48,298 nucleotides of DNA, taken from positions 1 to 48,298 of the forward strand of contig NZ_SMYZ01000057.1 in assembly GCF_004919685.1 (NCBI RefSeq), read 5' to 3'. Below are positions 16,212-24,037 of the stretch, piece after piece. Every line of letters starts with the position of its first letter. Position 1 is the stretch's first letter. The notes beneath the pieces are model-generated. The model saw only the letters and a list, made by a program, of their open reading frames with translations. It had not been told where the DNA came from and ran no database searches. The stretch is from Mesorhizobium norvegicum. GTDB taxonomy: Bacteria; Pseudomonadota; Alphaproteobacteria; Rhizobiales; Rhizobiaceae. Made by a program: the position numbers and the translations under genes.

Positions 16212-16724
16212 CTAGGCCGGTGGGCTTGCTTCATCCTCGGCAACGTCCTCGCGTGTCGAGAAAGCGCGGCCAAGGCTGAAGGCCAGCACATAGAGCGGAA
16301 CGTTGAGCACAAGGCTGACAATGGGGAGATAGCTCGTCATTTGCCAGAGCGGCGAGAAGAACGGTTGGCCGTAACCGTCGCAGACAAGCGACGAGCCGTA
16401 CTCCCACAACGCCCCTACGACCACCGCGCTGGCAAAAAGCTTGATGCAGGTGACGATATGCCTTGCCCGTGCCGGATCCGGCGCAAGGCGGCCCCACAGC
16501 ACCAGGCAGACGATCGGGACCGCGTAGAGGAGGTTTTGCGCGAGGAGCATTGGGACGGCGCCGTTGGCCGCTGCAAGAAACTGCGCGCGCGTTTCCAGCT
16601 GGGCGCAAACCTCGCTCGAGGTCGTCGACAGCAGGAAAAAGACGAACGGGCCGAGGAACCAGAAGAAGAACAGCGACGGCCAGAAGACAACTGCAAGCAG
16701 CGCCCGGGCAGCCAGTGTGGTCAA
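16212..16724 (-). CDS. Hypothetical four-helix membrane protein
   Basis: About 170 residues with four hydrophobic segments (ALLAVVFWPSLFFFWFLGPFVFFLL; AVPMLLAQNLLYAVPIVCLVLW; IKLFASAVVVGALWEYGSSLV; LPIVSLVLNVPLYVLAFSLG) and a short acidic tail. No family is recognised. I place the start at a TTG at 16724 whose first bases overlap the purL stop (AGTTGA), because the open frame further upstream runs inside purL out of phase. This implies coupling to purL translation. The true start is uncertain. Confidence 0.6.
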   Translation of the reverse strand: MTTLAARALLAVVFWPSLFFFWFLGPFVFFLLSTTSSEVCAQLETRAQFLAAANGAVPMLLAQNLLYAVPIVCLVLWGRLAPDPARARHIVTCIKLFASAVVVGALWEYGSSLVCDGYGQPFFSPLWQMTSYLPIVSLVLNVPLYVLAFSLGRAFSTREDVAEDEASPPA

Positions 16725-18952
16725 CTGGCCTGATCCATGAAGCGGGGGAACCAGCTTTCGTGCGCCCCGGTCAATTCGCTGACCGGGATTGCCCGCGCTT
16801 CGCCAAGCTTGAGCGCGCTGCCGCCGGTCGAGCCGATCCACGGCGCGAAGATGCCGAGTTCGCTCTGTTGCTTGCGAATGGCGTCCCATTCGTCGCCGTG
16901 CGGGTCGATCGACAGCGTCAGCAGATAGCGGCCCTGATCCTCACCGAACCAGACCGGGATCGGGTCGGTACCGACAAGCCCGGGAACTGTCGCACCGATG
17001 CCTGACGCCATCGCCATTTCGGCCAGAGCCACCGCGATGCCACCATCGGAAACGTCATGCGCCGCCGTGACGATGCCGGATGCGATGAGCGCGCGCACAT
17101 GGTCGCCGACGCGCTTTTCATGATTGAGGTCGACCGGCGGCGGCGGGCCATCCGTGCGGCCGTGGATGTCCCTGAAATAGACCGACTGGCCAAGATGCGT
17201 TCCCCAGGAGGCGGGCGCGCCGACCAGCAGGATCATCTGGCCCTCGCCAGCGAAGCCGGTCCGCACCATTTTCGACCAGTCGGCGATCAGTCCGACGCCG
17301 CCGATGGTCGGGGTCGGCAGAATGCCCTGGCCATTGGTTTCGTTGTAGAGCGAAACATTGCCGGAGACGATCGGGAAGCCAAGCGCGCGGCAGGCATCGC
17401 CGATGCCTTTCACCGCGCCGACCAGCTGCCCCATGATCTCGGGCCGTTCCGGATTGCCGAAATTGAGGTTGTCGGTGGCTGCCAGCGGCAGAGCGCCGGT
17501 GGCGGTCAAATTGCGCCAGCATTCGGCCACCGCCTGCTTGCCGCCCTCATAGGGGTCAGCCTCGCAATAGCGCGGCGTCACGTCGGAAGAGAAGGCGAGC
17601 GCCTTGGTCGCATGACCATCGACCCGGACCACACCGGCATCGCCGCCGGGAAGCTGCAGCGAATTGCCCTGGATCAGCGTGTCGTACTGTTCCCACACCC
17701 AACGGCGCGAGGAGAGGTCGGGGCCGCCGAGCAGCTTCAGGAGCGCATCGGCAACATCGGCCTGTGGTACGTCATTGGCGGCCAGCGGCGCCGGCTTCTT
17801 CGGCTCGACCCACGGCCGGTCATATTCCGGTGCCTTGTCGCCGAGATCCTTGATCGGCAAATTGGCGACCTCGTCGCCCTGGTGTAGCACGCGGAAGCGC
17901 AGATCGTCGGTGGTCTTGCCGACGATGGCGAAGTCGAGCCCCCATTTGTGGAAGATCGCCTCGGCTTCCTTTTCCTTTTCCGGGCGCAGCACCATCAGCA
18001 TGCGCTCCTGGCTTTCCGAAAGCATCATTTCGTAGGCGCTCATGCGCTCTTCGCGCACCGGCACCTTGTCGAGATCAAGCTCGATGCCGAGGTCGCCCTT
18101 GGCGCCCATTTCGACCGCCGAGCAGGTGAGGCCGGCCGCACCCATGTCCTGGATGGCGATGACGGCGCCCGAGGCCATCAGTTCGAGGCAGGCTTCCAGC
18201 AGGCATTTTTCGGTGAAGGGGTCGCCGACCTGCACGGTTGGGCGCTTTTCGTCGATCTTGTCGTCGAATTCAGCAGAGGCCATGGTGGCGCCGCCGACGC
18301 CGTCGCGTCCGGTCTTGGCGCCGAGATAGACGACCGGCAGGCCGACACCCTTGGCTTCCGACAGGAAGATCGCATCGGTCTTGGCAAGGCCCGCTGCAAA
18401 AGCGTTGACCAGGATGTTGCCATTGTAGCGGGCGTCGAAATTGACCTCGCCGCCGACCGTCGGCACGCCGAAGGCGTTGCCATAGCCGCCGACGCCGGAG
18501 ACCACGCCGGAGACGAGATGCCTGGTCTTGGGATGGTCGGGCGCGCCAAAGCGCAGCGCATTCATTGCCGCGATCGGCCGCGCGCCCATGGTGAAGACGT
18601 CGCGCAATATGCCGCCGACGCCGGTCGCTGCACCTTGGTAGGGCTCGATGTAGGACGGGTGGTTGTGGCTCTCCATCTTGAAGACGACGCAGTCGCCATC
18701 GCCGATATCGACCACGCCTGCATTCTCGCCCGGTCCCTGGATGACCCGTGGGCCGGTGGTTGGCAGCGTGCGCAGCCACTTCTTCGAGGATTTGTAGGAG
18801 CAGTGCTCATTCCACATCGCCGAGAAGATGCCGAGTTCGGTGAAGCTCGGCTCGCGCCCGACAAGGTCGAGGATGCGCTGATACTCGTCGGGCTTCAGCC
18901 CGTGTGAGGCAATGAGCTCGGGGGTGATCGGCACGGAATTGGAAATGGTCAT
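16721..18952 (-). CDS. purL: Phosphoribosylformylglycinamidine synthase subunit PurL
   Basis: A 743-residue synthetase subunit of FGAM synthase, step four of purine synthesis. It is the small PurL type that works in a complex with PurQ (glutaminase) and PurS, both encoded in this window. Visible landmarks are FSAMWNEHCSYKSSKKWLRTLP near the N-terminus, DGDCVVFKMESHNHPS (ATP site) and the second AIRS-like half. The ATG at 18952 is the family start, although the frame is open upstream. It is followed without a gap by a small membrane-protein gene. Confidence 0.97.
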   Translation of the reverse strand: MTISNSVPITPELIASHGLKPDEYQRILDLVGREPSFTELGIFSAMWNEHCSYKSSKKWLRTLPTTGPRVIQGPGENAGVVDIGDGDCVVFKMESHNHPSYIEPYQGAATGVGGILRDVFTMGARPIAAMNALRFGAPDHPKTRHLVSGVVSGVGGYGNAFGVPTVGGEVNFDARYNGNILVNAFAAGLAKTDAIFLSEAKGVGLPVVYLGAKTGRDGVGGATMASAEFDDKIDEKRPTVQVGDPFTEKCLLEACLELMASGAVIAIQDMGAAGLTCSAVEMGAKGDLGIELDLDKVPVREERMSAYEMMLSESQERMLMVLRPEKEKEAEAIFHKWGLDFAIVGKTTDDLRFRVLHQGDEVANLPIKDLGDKAPEYDRPWVEPKKPAPLAANDVPQADVADALLKLLGGPDLSSRRWVWEQYDTLIQGNSLQLPGGDAGVVRVDGHATKALAFSSDVTPRYCEADPYEGGKQAVAECWRNLTATGALPLAATDNLNFGNPERPEIMGQLVGAVKGIGDACRALGFPIVSGNVSLYNETNGQGILPTPTIGGVGLIADWSKMVRTGFAGEGQMILLVGAPASWGTHLGQSVYFRDIHGRTDGPPPPVDLNHEKRVGDHVRALIASGIVTAAHDVSDGGIAVALAEMAMASGIGATVPGLVGTDPIPVWFGEDQGRYLLTLSIDPHGDEWDAIRKQQSELGIFAPWIGSTGGSALKLGEARAIPVSELTGAHESWFPRFMDQAS

Positions 18953-19138
18953 GGGCGGCGATTTGTATCCGGGGCGTTGGGATTTGAGTCCCGTCTTATC
19001 GCAAGCTTGGGAGCCAATACACCCCATCGGATGCTGAAAAACAGCGGAAAGCCACAAGGTGACGGTGGGTGCGACGAGATCGCGGCTCATGAGGGAACGT
19101 TGTTGTCTGTTCGTGAACGGCTTCCGCACCACCATTGG

Positions 19139-19163
19139 GGAACAGGATGACATCCCGGCCGTT
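19139..19163 (+). promoter_or_regulatory. EcfG (general stress response) promoter
   Basis: GGAAC (19139-19143), 16 nt, CGTT (19160-19163): an exact consensus match. It lies 30 nt before the ATG of the small 54-residue gene at 19194, an appropriate distance for a short leader containing AGGAG. Confidence 0.75.
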
Positions 19164-19193
19164 AGGTCTCCAACCAATCAGGAGATTTGGACC

Positions 19194-19358
19194 ATGGCCA
19201 CCAAGCAGGGCAAGAAAGACAATCGCCTCTCGGACAAGGAGGCTATGCATATCGCGGAGACCACCGACGTTTCGCCTGGGCAGGCCAAGGAGCTGGCTGA
19301 GAAGCACGGGAAAGACAAGGCCGAGAAGGAAGCCAAGAACTTCAAGGCAGAGGGCTGA
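19194..19358 (+). CDS. Small hydrophilic stress-associated protein (DUF3606-like)
   Basis: A 54-residue charged protein (MATKQGKKDNRLSDKEAMHI...AKNFKAEG), Lys/Glu-rich and without hydrophobic segments. The middle (LSDKEAMHIAETTDVSPGQAKELAEKHG) weakly resembles DUF3606 proteins. I chose the ATG at 19194 because AGGAG lies 9 nt upstream and an exact EcfG promoter is at 19139-19163. It is divergent from purL. The molecular role is unknown. Confidence 0.75.
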   Translation: MATKQGKKDNRLSDKEAMHIAETTDVSPGQAKELAEKHGKDKAEKEAKNFKAEG

Positions 19359-19414
19359 TTCTCTGCGCCAAACCGACGCTTAAGAAACGATGGGCCTGTC
19401 GGTCACGAGTTGGC

Positions 19415-20833
19415 TCAGGAGAAGCTGTCGTAGCCGGCGCGGCCTTCATCGAGAAGTCGCCGGATCACCGCAACGCCTTCGGCGATGTCCTTGCGTTGTC
19501 TTGGCTGCGAAACGCCGAAGCGGACGCCATGGAAAACCTGCTCGGAACGGCCGGCCTTGAACTCGTCCTCATCGTCGATCAGCACGCCATGCTCGAGGCA
19601 GGCGTTCTTGAAGGTGCCGGAAAGCCAGGGGTCGGGCAGGGTCAGCCAGACAAAGGGCACCCTGTCATGTGACTTGAACGCGAAGCCGGCCAAAGTCTCG
19701 CGCACGATGGCGATGCGGGCGTTGATTTCGGCGATGCTGCGTTTGCGTATCTCATCGGCCTGACCCGACAGAACCAGCCTTGTATTCACCTCCGCCAGCA
19801 GGAAGGGCATGCCGCCGGTCATCATCTTATGGGCAACGCGGATCCGGTGGCGGTAGGCGGGCGGGCAGGAAAGCCAGCCACCGCGCACACCGGCTGCGAC
19901 CGACTTCGACAGGCCGCCGGCGATAATGGTGCGTTCAGGGGCATATTCGGCCAGCAACGGCGTCGGATCATCGGTCAAATTGCCATAGAGATCGTCCTCG
20001 ATGAGGACGACATTGTATTCGCGTGCGACACGCGCGATTGCTTCGCGGCGCGCCGCCGACAAGGTCACCAGTGTGGGATTCTGCGCCGTCGGCATCAGGA
20101 AGATCATCTTCGGATGCTTTTGCGCGCAGACGCGCTCGAAATCCTGGGGATCGATGCCTTCGTCGTCCGACGCCACCAGCGCGGTGCGCCGGCCGATCAG
20201 GCCGGCGCTGCGGGAAATCTGCGAATAGGTGAGGTGCTCGAAGGCAACATAGTCGCCAGGGGTGGTGAGCGCCGCGATGGCCGCCATCACCGCGGCATGG
20301 GTTCCGAGCGTGGGGACAATGGTACCGGCATTCGGGCGAAACGAATTGCGCGACAGCCAGCGGGCGCCGGCTTCGTACCAGCGGTCAGGAAAATCCCGCG
20401 TGTAGCTTGAAATCTCATGCGGATGGTCTTGCGCCGTGCGCGACAGCACATCGGCGACGATGGCCCCTTGGCCAATATCGGGAGCAGCCGTGCTGTCGAA
20501 ACGCAGCTTGCCATGCGGCGCATCGATGTAGCGAGTGCCTTCCGCGCTGACGTCCGGAGCCAGCAAGTCCGGCTTCGCGCCATCGGCGCGCTGGCCGAGC
20601 ACATAGGTTCCACGGCCGACTTCGCCGCTCACCAGCCCGCGCTCGCGCAGCAATTGATAGGCCCGGCCGACCGTGCCGACAGTGGTGCCGATGTCATAGG
20701 CGAGGTCGCGTTGCGGCGGCAGCTTTGCGCCGGCATCGATCACACCCCGGTCGATGTCCGTTTCGATGGAATCCGCAAGCCGCTGATACAGCGGGCCGGA
20801 GCCGGCGGTGAGATCGGGGAGCCAATTTGTCAT
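19415..20833 (-). CDS. MocR-family transcriptional regulator (GntR HTH plus aminotransferase-like domain)
   Basis: A 472-residue fusion. Residues about 10-75 are a GntR winged helix (LYQRLADSIETDIDRGVIDAGAKLPPQRDLAYDIGTTVGTVGRAYQ). Residues about 110-470 are a class I aminotransferase fold with the PLP lysine in AGGLSKSVAAGVRGG. MocR proteins use PLP and often an amino compound as effector and commonly regulate a divergent neighbour. The divergent neighbour here encodes a DUF1127 protein, with 93 nt between the starts. The effector and regulon cannot be told. Confidence 0.93.
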   Translation of the reverse strand: MTNWLPDLTAGSGPLYQRLADSIETDIDRGVIDAGAKLPPQRDLAYDIGTTVGTVGRAYQLLRERGLVSGEVGRGTYVLGQRADGAKPDLLAPDVSAEGTRYIDAPHGKLRFDSTAAPDIGQGAIVADVLSRTAQDHPHEISSYTRDFPDRWYEAGARWLSRNSFRPNAGTIVPTLGTHAAVMAAIAALTTPGDYVAFEHLTYSQISRSAGLIGRRTALVASDDEGIDPQDFERVCAQKHPKMIFLMPTAQNPTLVTLSAARREAIARVAREYNVVLIEDDLYGNLTDDPTPLLAEYAPERTIIAGGLSKSVAAGVRGGWLSCPPAYRHRIRVAHKMMTGGMPFLLAEVNTRLVLSGQADEIRKRSIAEINARIAIVRETLAGFAFKSHDRVPFVWLTLPDPWLSGTFKNACLEHGVLIDDEDEFKAGRSEQVFHGVRFGVSQPRQRKDIAEGVAVIRRLLDEGRAGYDSFS

Positions 20834-20926
20834 GGTGACAATTTTCTATATTGCACCCGTACATGAGTCAATACATATCGACTGCGTGCCAAAAAGGGTA
20901 CAATTTGGAATTCCGGTAGAAAGAAA
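20834..20926. promoter_or_regulatory. Divergent promoter/operator region of mocR-like and DUF1127 genes
   Basis: An AT-rich 93-nt gap. ATTGCACCC (20850-20858) and GGGTACAAT (20896-20904) form an inverted pair with one mismatch, 37 nt apart. TACAAT within the right element (20899-20904) resembles a -10 for the DUF1127 gene. On the minus strand TTGACT and TATAGA are 15 nt apart upstream of the regulator. The paired sites are candidate MocR operators. Confidence 0.45.
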
Positions 20927-21178
20927 ATGAATACAATCGCGACAATCCGTCATTCGAGAGCCGAGTTAACAGGCCAATCGACACGTCCATCGGACCGGAG
21001 CGGCTTTGTCAGCCGTCTGGTGCGCCTGGTCAGATCGTTGGCGAGATGGATCGACAGCCTGCTGGAGCGCCGCCGCAGCCGGCTGGCGCTGCTGGAAATG
21101 ACCGACGACCAGCTCAAGGATATCGGCATTTCGCGCTGCGATGCCCACCGCGAGGGCATCAGGCCGTTCTGGGACTGA
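20927..21178 (+). CDS. DUF1127 domain-containing protein
   Basis: An 83-residue basic protein with a C-terminal DUF1127 motif (LALLEMTDDQLKDIGISRCDAHREGI). The N-terminal half is Arg/Ser-rich, with an amphipathic stretch (LVRLVRSLARWIDSLLERRR). DUF1127 proteins of Rhizobiales are small conserved proteins linked by published work to RNA turnover and phosphate-related phenotypes. The gene is divergent from a MocR-type regulator that may control it. Codons and motif support it as a real gene. Confidence 0.85.
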   Translation: MNTIATIRHSRAELTGQSTRPSDRSGFVSRLVRLVRSLARWIDSLLERRRSRLALLEMTDDQLKDIGISRCDAHREGIRPFWD

Positions 21179-21181
21179 AAG

Positions 21182-21823
21182 CTAACGGAGTTTTGGAGCC
21201 CTCGTGCGTGCAACGCCATGGTCCGCAAGGACGGCGACCATGCACAGCACGAGAAAAAGTCCGGTGATGGCCAGCGCCGAGATGGCGACGCTGGTTGCGC
21301 CGTTCTTGGCGACGTCAAGGAAGGGGTAGGGCACCTCGCCGGCAAGCGGCGCCCGTACCAGCGCATAGAGCAGATAGGCGACGGGATAGAGCATCCACCA
21401 GGAAATGTCGCTCCAGCGCGTCCGGCCGTCAGCGCCTGATATCAGCCACCACAGCAGGAACAGCACCGGCGTCACATAATGCAGCAGGACGTCGCAGAGC
21501 AGGAACAGTCCCTGCGGCTGCCAGAGTTGTGCCAGAACCGTGGCATAGATGATGAAGACCAGCGCGATCGAAACGGCAACGCCTGCCCGCATCCGTGTCC
21601 CTGCGAAGGCCGGCAGCCACGCATAGCCGGAGGTCGACAGCAGCGACGTGTACACCAGCACCGCGCCGATGTTGGTCAGGATGGTGAAGAAGCTGAGCAG
21701 GAAGACGATGGAGCCAAGCAGGCTGCGGCCGGCTTCCATCGACGCCGGAATGCTGATGCAGAACTGCAGGACGAGTCCGGCCAGACCGATGGCCAGACCC
21801 GCGATCTGCAGGAACCGGCCCAT
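21182..21823 (-). CDS. Pr6Pr family membrane protein
   Basis: A 213-residue integral membrane protein with six predicted helices, matching the Pr6Pr family (LGSIVFLLSFFTILTNIGAVLVY; HYVTPVLFLLWWLI; YPVAYLLYALVRAPL; YPFLDV). Function is unknown. I chose the ATG at 21823, 2 nt after the lipoprotein stop, because the hydrophobic sequence begins there. It is the third gene of an operon with a GST and a small lipoprotein. Confidence 0.85.
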   Translation of the reverse strand: MGRFLQIAGLAIGLAGLVLQFCISIPASMEAGRSLLGSIVFLLSFFTILTNIGAVLVYTSLLSTSGYAWLPAFAGTRMRAGVAVSIALVFIIYATVLAQLWQPQGLFLLCDVLLHYVTPVLFLLWWLISGADGRTRWSDISWWMLYPVAYLLYALVRAPLAGEVPYPFLDVAKNGATSVAISALAITGLFLVLCMVAVLADHGVARTRAPKLR

Positions 21824-21825
21824 GG

Positions 21826-22233
21826 CTAGGCCGTCGCGGCGCAGGCCGGATTGCCGGCTTGCCAACGAGCGATGTCCGAGCCGATGCGGGCGCCGAGCGG
21901 ATCGTTCATCAGCGGTCCGAACGCGTCGACGCGGCTTGAATTGCCTTGCGCCTGCACGACCAGCAGCGGTTTGCCGCCATAGTGCTTGGCCGGCACCAGC
22001 AGGAAACGCGGCGTGCCGCTGAACGAATTCAGTTCGTTGGCCATCTGATACTGTTTGAAGGCCGGGTCCTTGCTGGCGATCCAGCATTTGTGGGCCGCTA
22101 TCGCCACTTGTTCCATGGCCAGAAGCGCTGCACTTTTGCCTGAGGGGACCGGCGTGCTCTTCGGGGTCGATTGGCAGGACGCCAAGGCGAAACCCGCCGC
22201 GGCAACCAGCGCGACCGTCTTGCTCCTGATCAA
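21826..22233 (-). CDS. Small lipoprotein, unknown function
   Basis: A 135-residue protein with a lipoprotein signal peptide (MIRSKTVALVAAAGFALASC; lipobox LASC, lipidated Cys20). The mature part has one conserved-looking block (FSGTPRFLLVPAKHYGGKPLLVVQAQG). It overlaps the GST gene by 4 nt and ends 2 nt before the Pr6Pr gene, so all three are probably cotranscribed and coupled. It probably sits in the outer or inner membrane, facing the periplasm. Confidence 0.8.
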   Translation of the reverse strand: MIRSKTVALVAAAGFALASCQSTPKSTPVPSGKSAALLAMEQVAIAAHKCWIASKDPAFKQYQMANELNSFSGTPRFLLVPAKHYGGKPLLVVQAQGNSSRVDAFGPLMNDPLGARIGSDIARWQAGNPACAATA

Positions 22234-22895
22234 GCGGCACCCATCTCAAGTTCGGACAGAAAGATCTTCAAACCGTCGGTCATCTCGCCCCACACCCGCG
22301 ACAATGCCGGGTGCTGCGAGGCGATCTGCTCATAGGCATCGAATTTGGGATAGGCGTCGAGCAGGTCGTGGCGTCCGGTCATGGCGCGGAAATTGTTGAA
22401 GATGAACCGTGTCGGCGTCAGCCAGGCATCGGCGAAACTGATGTCGTCACCGAGCGCGAAAGGCCCTTGCGCCATACGCGCCTCGATTGCCGCCAGTCCG
22501 TGATGCAGGCGGGCGAACTGGGCGTCGATCTCGGCAGTGTTTCGCTTCGGCACGAAATGAAGCTCGAAAAGCTTCATCGTCGGGGTCAGCACATCGAGAT
22601 CGGTGATGCGGGCGAACATGCGCACCAGCGCGCGGTCCTTGGAATCGGGCGGCAGCAGCGCCGGTTCAGGGAACCGTTCCTCGAGATATTCCGCGATCAC
22701 CACCGATTCGACGATCGTCTCGCCCGAACCGGTGATCAGCACCGGAATCCGGTTCATCGGTGAGATGGCGCGAAACGCTTCCGGGATCGGAAAACCGGGC
22801 GGCGGCGCGATGATCTTGAGCGGCACGTCCTTGATATAGGCCAGCGCTCGCACGATCGATGAGTAGGGCGACAACGGCCGCGAATAGAGTTTCAT
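22230..22895 (-). CDS. Glutathione S-transferase family protein
   Basis: A 221-residue cytosolic protein. The thioredoxin-fold half has YSRPLSPYSSIVRALAYIK and the glutathione-site segment NRIPVLITGSGETIVESVVIAEYLEERFP. The helical half has the GPFALGDDISFADAWLTPT segment. I chose the ATG at 22895 over one 18 nt upstream because the fold starts at MKLYSRP. It is the first gene of the GST-lipoprotein-Pr6Pr operon, 87 nt downstream of purQ. Substrate unknown. Confidence 0.88.
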   Translation of the reverse strand: MKLYSRPLSPYSSIVRALAYIKDVPLKIIAPPPGFPIPEAFRAISPMNRIPVLITGSGETIVESVVIAEYLEERFPEPALLPPDSKDRALVRMFARITDLDVLTPTMKLFELHFVPKRNTAEIDAQFARLHHGLAAIEARMAQGPFALGDDISFADAWLTPTRFIFNNFRAMTGRHDLLDAYPKFDAYEQIASQHPALSRVWGEMTDGLKIFLSELEMGAA

Positions 22896-22982
22896 GACCG
22901 TCTCTCTCCCCAATGAATCGGACTTGCCCTGATAAAGAGACAGGAATGTCCGGCTGTTTTCAAGCTGTTCGCTTCGATGACG

Positions 22983-23651
22983 TCAGGCAGCGATGCCGAG
23001 GGCACTTTCGAACAGTCCACGGCCGTCGGTGCCGCCATGGGCTGCTTCGATCAGGTTTTCCGGATGCGGCATCAGGCCGAGCACATTGCCTTGGCTGTTG
23101 ACGATGCCGGCGATGTCGTTGATCGACCCGTTGGGGTTGGTGCCGTCCGCATAGCGGAACACCACCTGGCCTTCGCCTTCGAGGCGGGCAAGTGTGTCGG
23201 CGTCGGCGAAGTAGTTGCCGTCATGATGCGCAACCGGCGAGCGGATGACCTGACCCGGCTGATAGCGGCGGGTGAACATGGTGTTGGCGTTGGTGATCTG
23301 TAGTTTCACCTGCCGGCAGACGAATTTCAGCGAGGTGTTGCGCATCAAGGCGCCCGGCAGCAGGCCGGCCTCGACCAGGATCTGAAAACCGTTGCAGACA
23401 CCGATGACCATGACGCCCTTGGCCGCCTTTTCGGCCACCGCCCGCATGACCGGCATGCGCGCCGCGATCGCGCCGCAACGCAGATAGTCGCCGAAGGAAA
23501 AACCGCCCGGAATGGCGATCAGGTCGACATCCGGGATTTCGGTGTCGGTCTGCCAGACGGTGACCGGCGGTTTTCCCGAAATCTTGGTCAGCGCCGCGAT
23601 CATGTCGCGGTCGCGGTTGAGGCCAGGCAGAAGGACGACGGCGGATTTCAT
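22983..23651 (-). CDS. purQ: Phosphoribosylformylglycinamidine synthase subunit PurQ
   Basis: A 222-residue class I glutamine amidotransferase subunit that supplies ammonia to PurL. The nucleophile cysteine is in VMVIGVCNGFQILVEAGLLPG, and the histidine/glutamate of the triad are in GLMPHPENLIEAAHGG. The IPGGFSFGDYLRCGAIA segment is intact. The ATG at 23651 is the family start. Elsewhere in the Rhizobiales purQ usually follows purS directly; here a convergent membrane-protein gene lies between them. Confidence 0.97.
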   Translation of the reverse strand: MKSAVVLLPGLNRDRDMIAALTKISGKPPVTVWQTDTEIPDVDLIAIPGGFSFGDYLRCGAIAARMPVMRAVAEKAAKGVMVIGVCNGFQILVEAGLLPGALMRNTSLKFVCRQVKLQITNANTMFTRRYQPGQVIRSPVAHHDGNYFADADTLARLEGEGQVVFRYADGTNPNGSINDIAGIVNSQGNVLGLMPHPENLIEAAHGGTDGRGLFESALGIAA

Positions 23652-24037
23652 GGCAGTTCCCGTTCGAGCATCTGAGTGAGATACCGGGGTGAAACGTGGT
23701 TGGTCAACCAGACATCGTTGTCGGAGAGAAAGAATGACGCCCCATTCCTCGTCATGGTTGCCGAGTCGACCTGCAGGATAACACCTTTCCGGATTCCCGT
23801 CCGTCCATCTGAGATCGCTTGCCGGTCTAACGAGCGCGAGCCTGTCGGTCAAACCGCTCGCACCAGGATTTCTTGCCAAGGAGCGGCCAGGAAGGTTTCA
23901 GGCGATTACTGTTGATTAAGTCTAAGCCCATCTCTGCCGTCTCCGAGAGACTATATCGACGATTTTATACAATACGAATCCCAAAGTTAACATCTCTGCC
24001 TCGTAAGATGAAGTTGTATAAATGGGTTGAGGTTTGA
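23652..24037. other. Intergenic region between purQ and a DUF3592-like gene
   Basis: About 385 nt without a credible gene. It should hold the divergent promoters of purQ and of the membrane-protein gene. The last 100 nt are AT-rich (TATACAAT at 23966-23973), suitable for a plus-strand promoter. No clear riboswitch or strong hairpin is visible. Confidence 0.45.

Noticed and set aside
23676..23915. A 79-codon frame between purQ and the DUF3592-like gene.
   Set aside because: No SD, no family resemblance and unconvincing composition; it overlaps the likely purQ promoter region.
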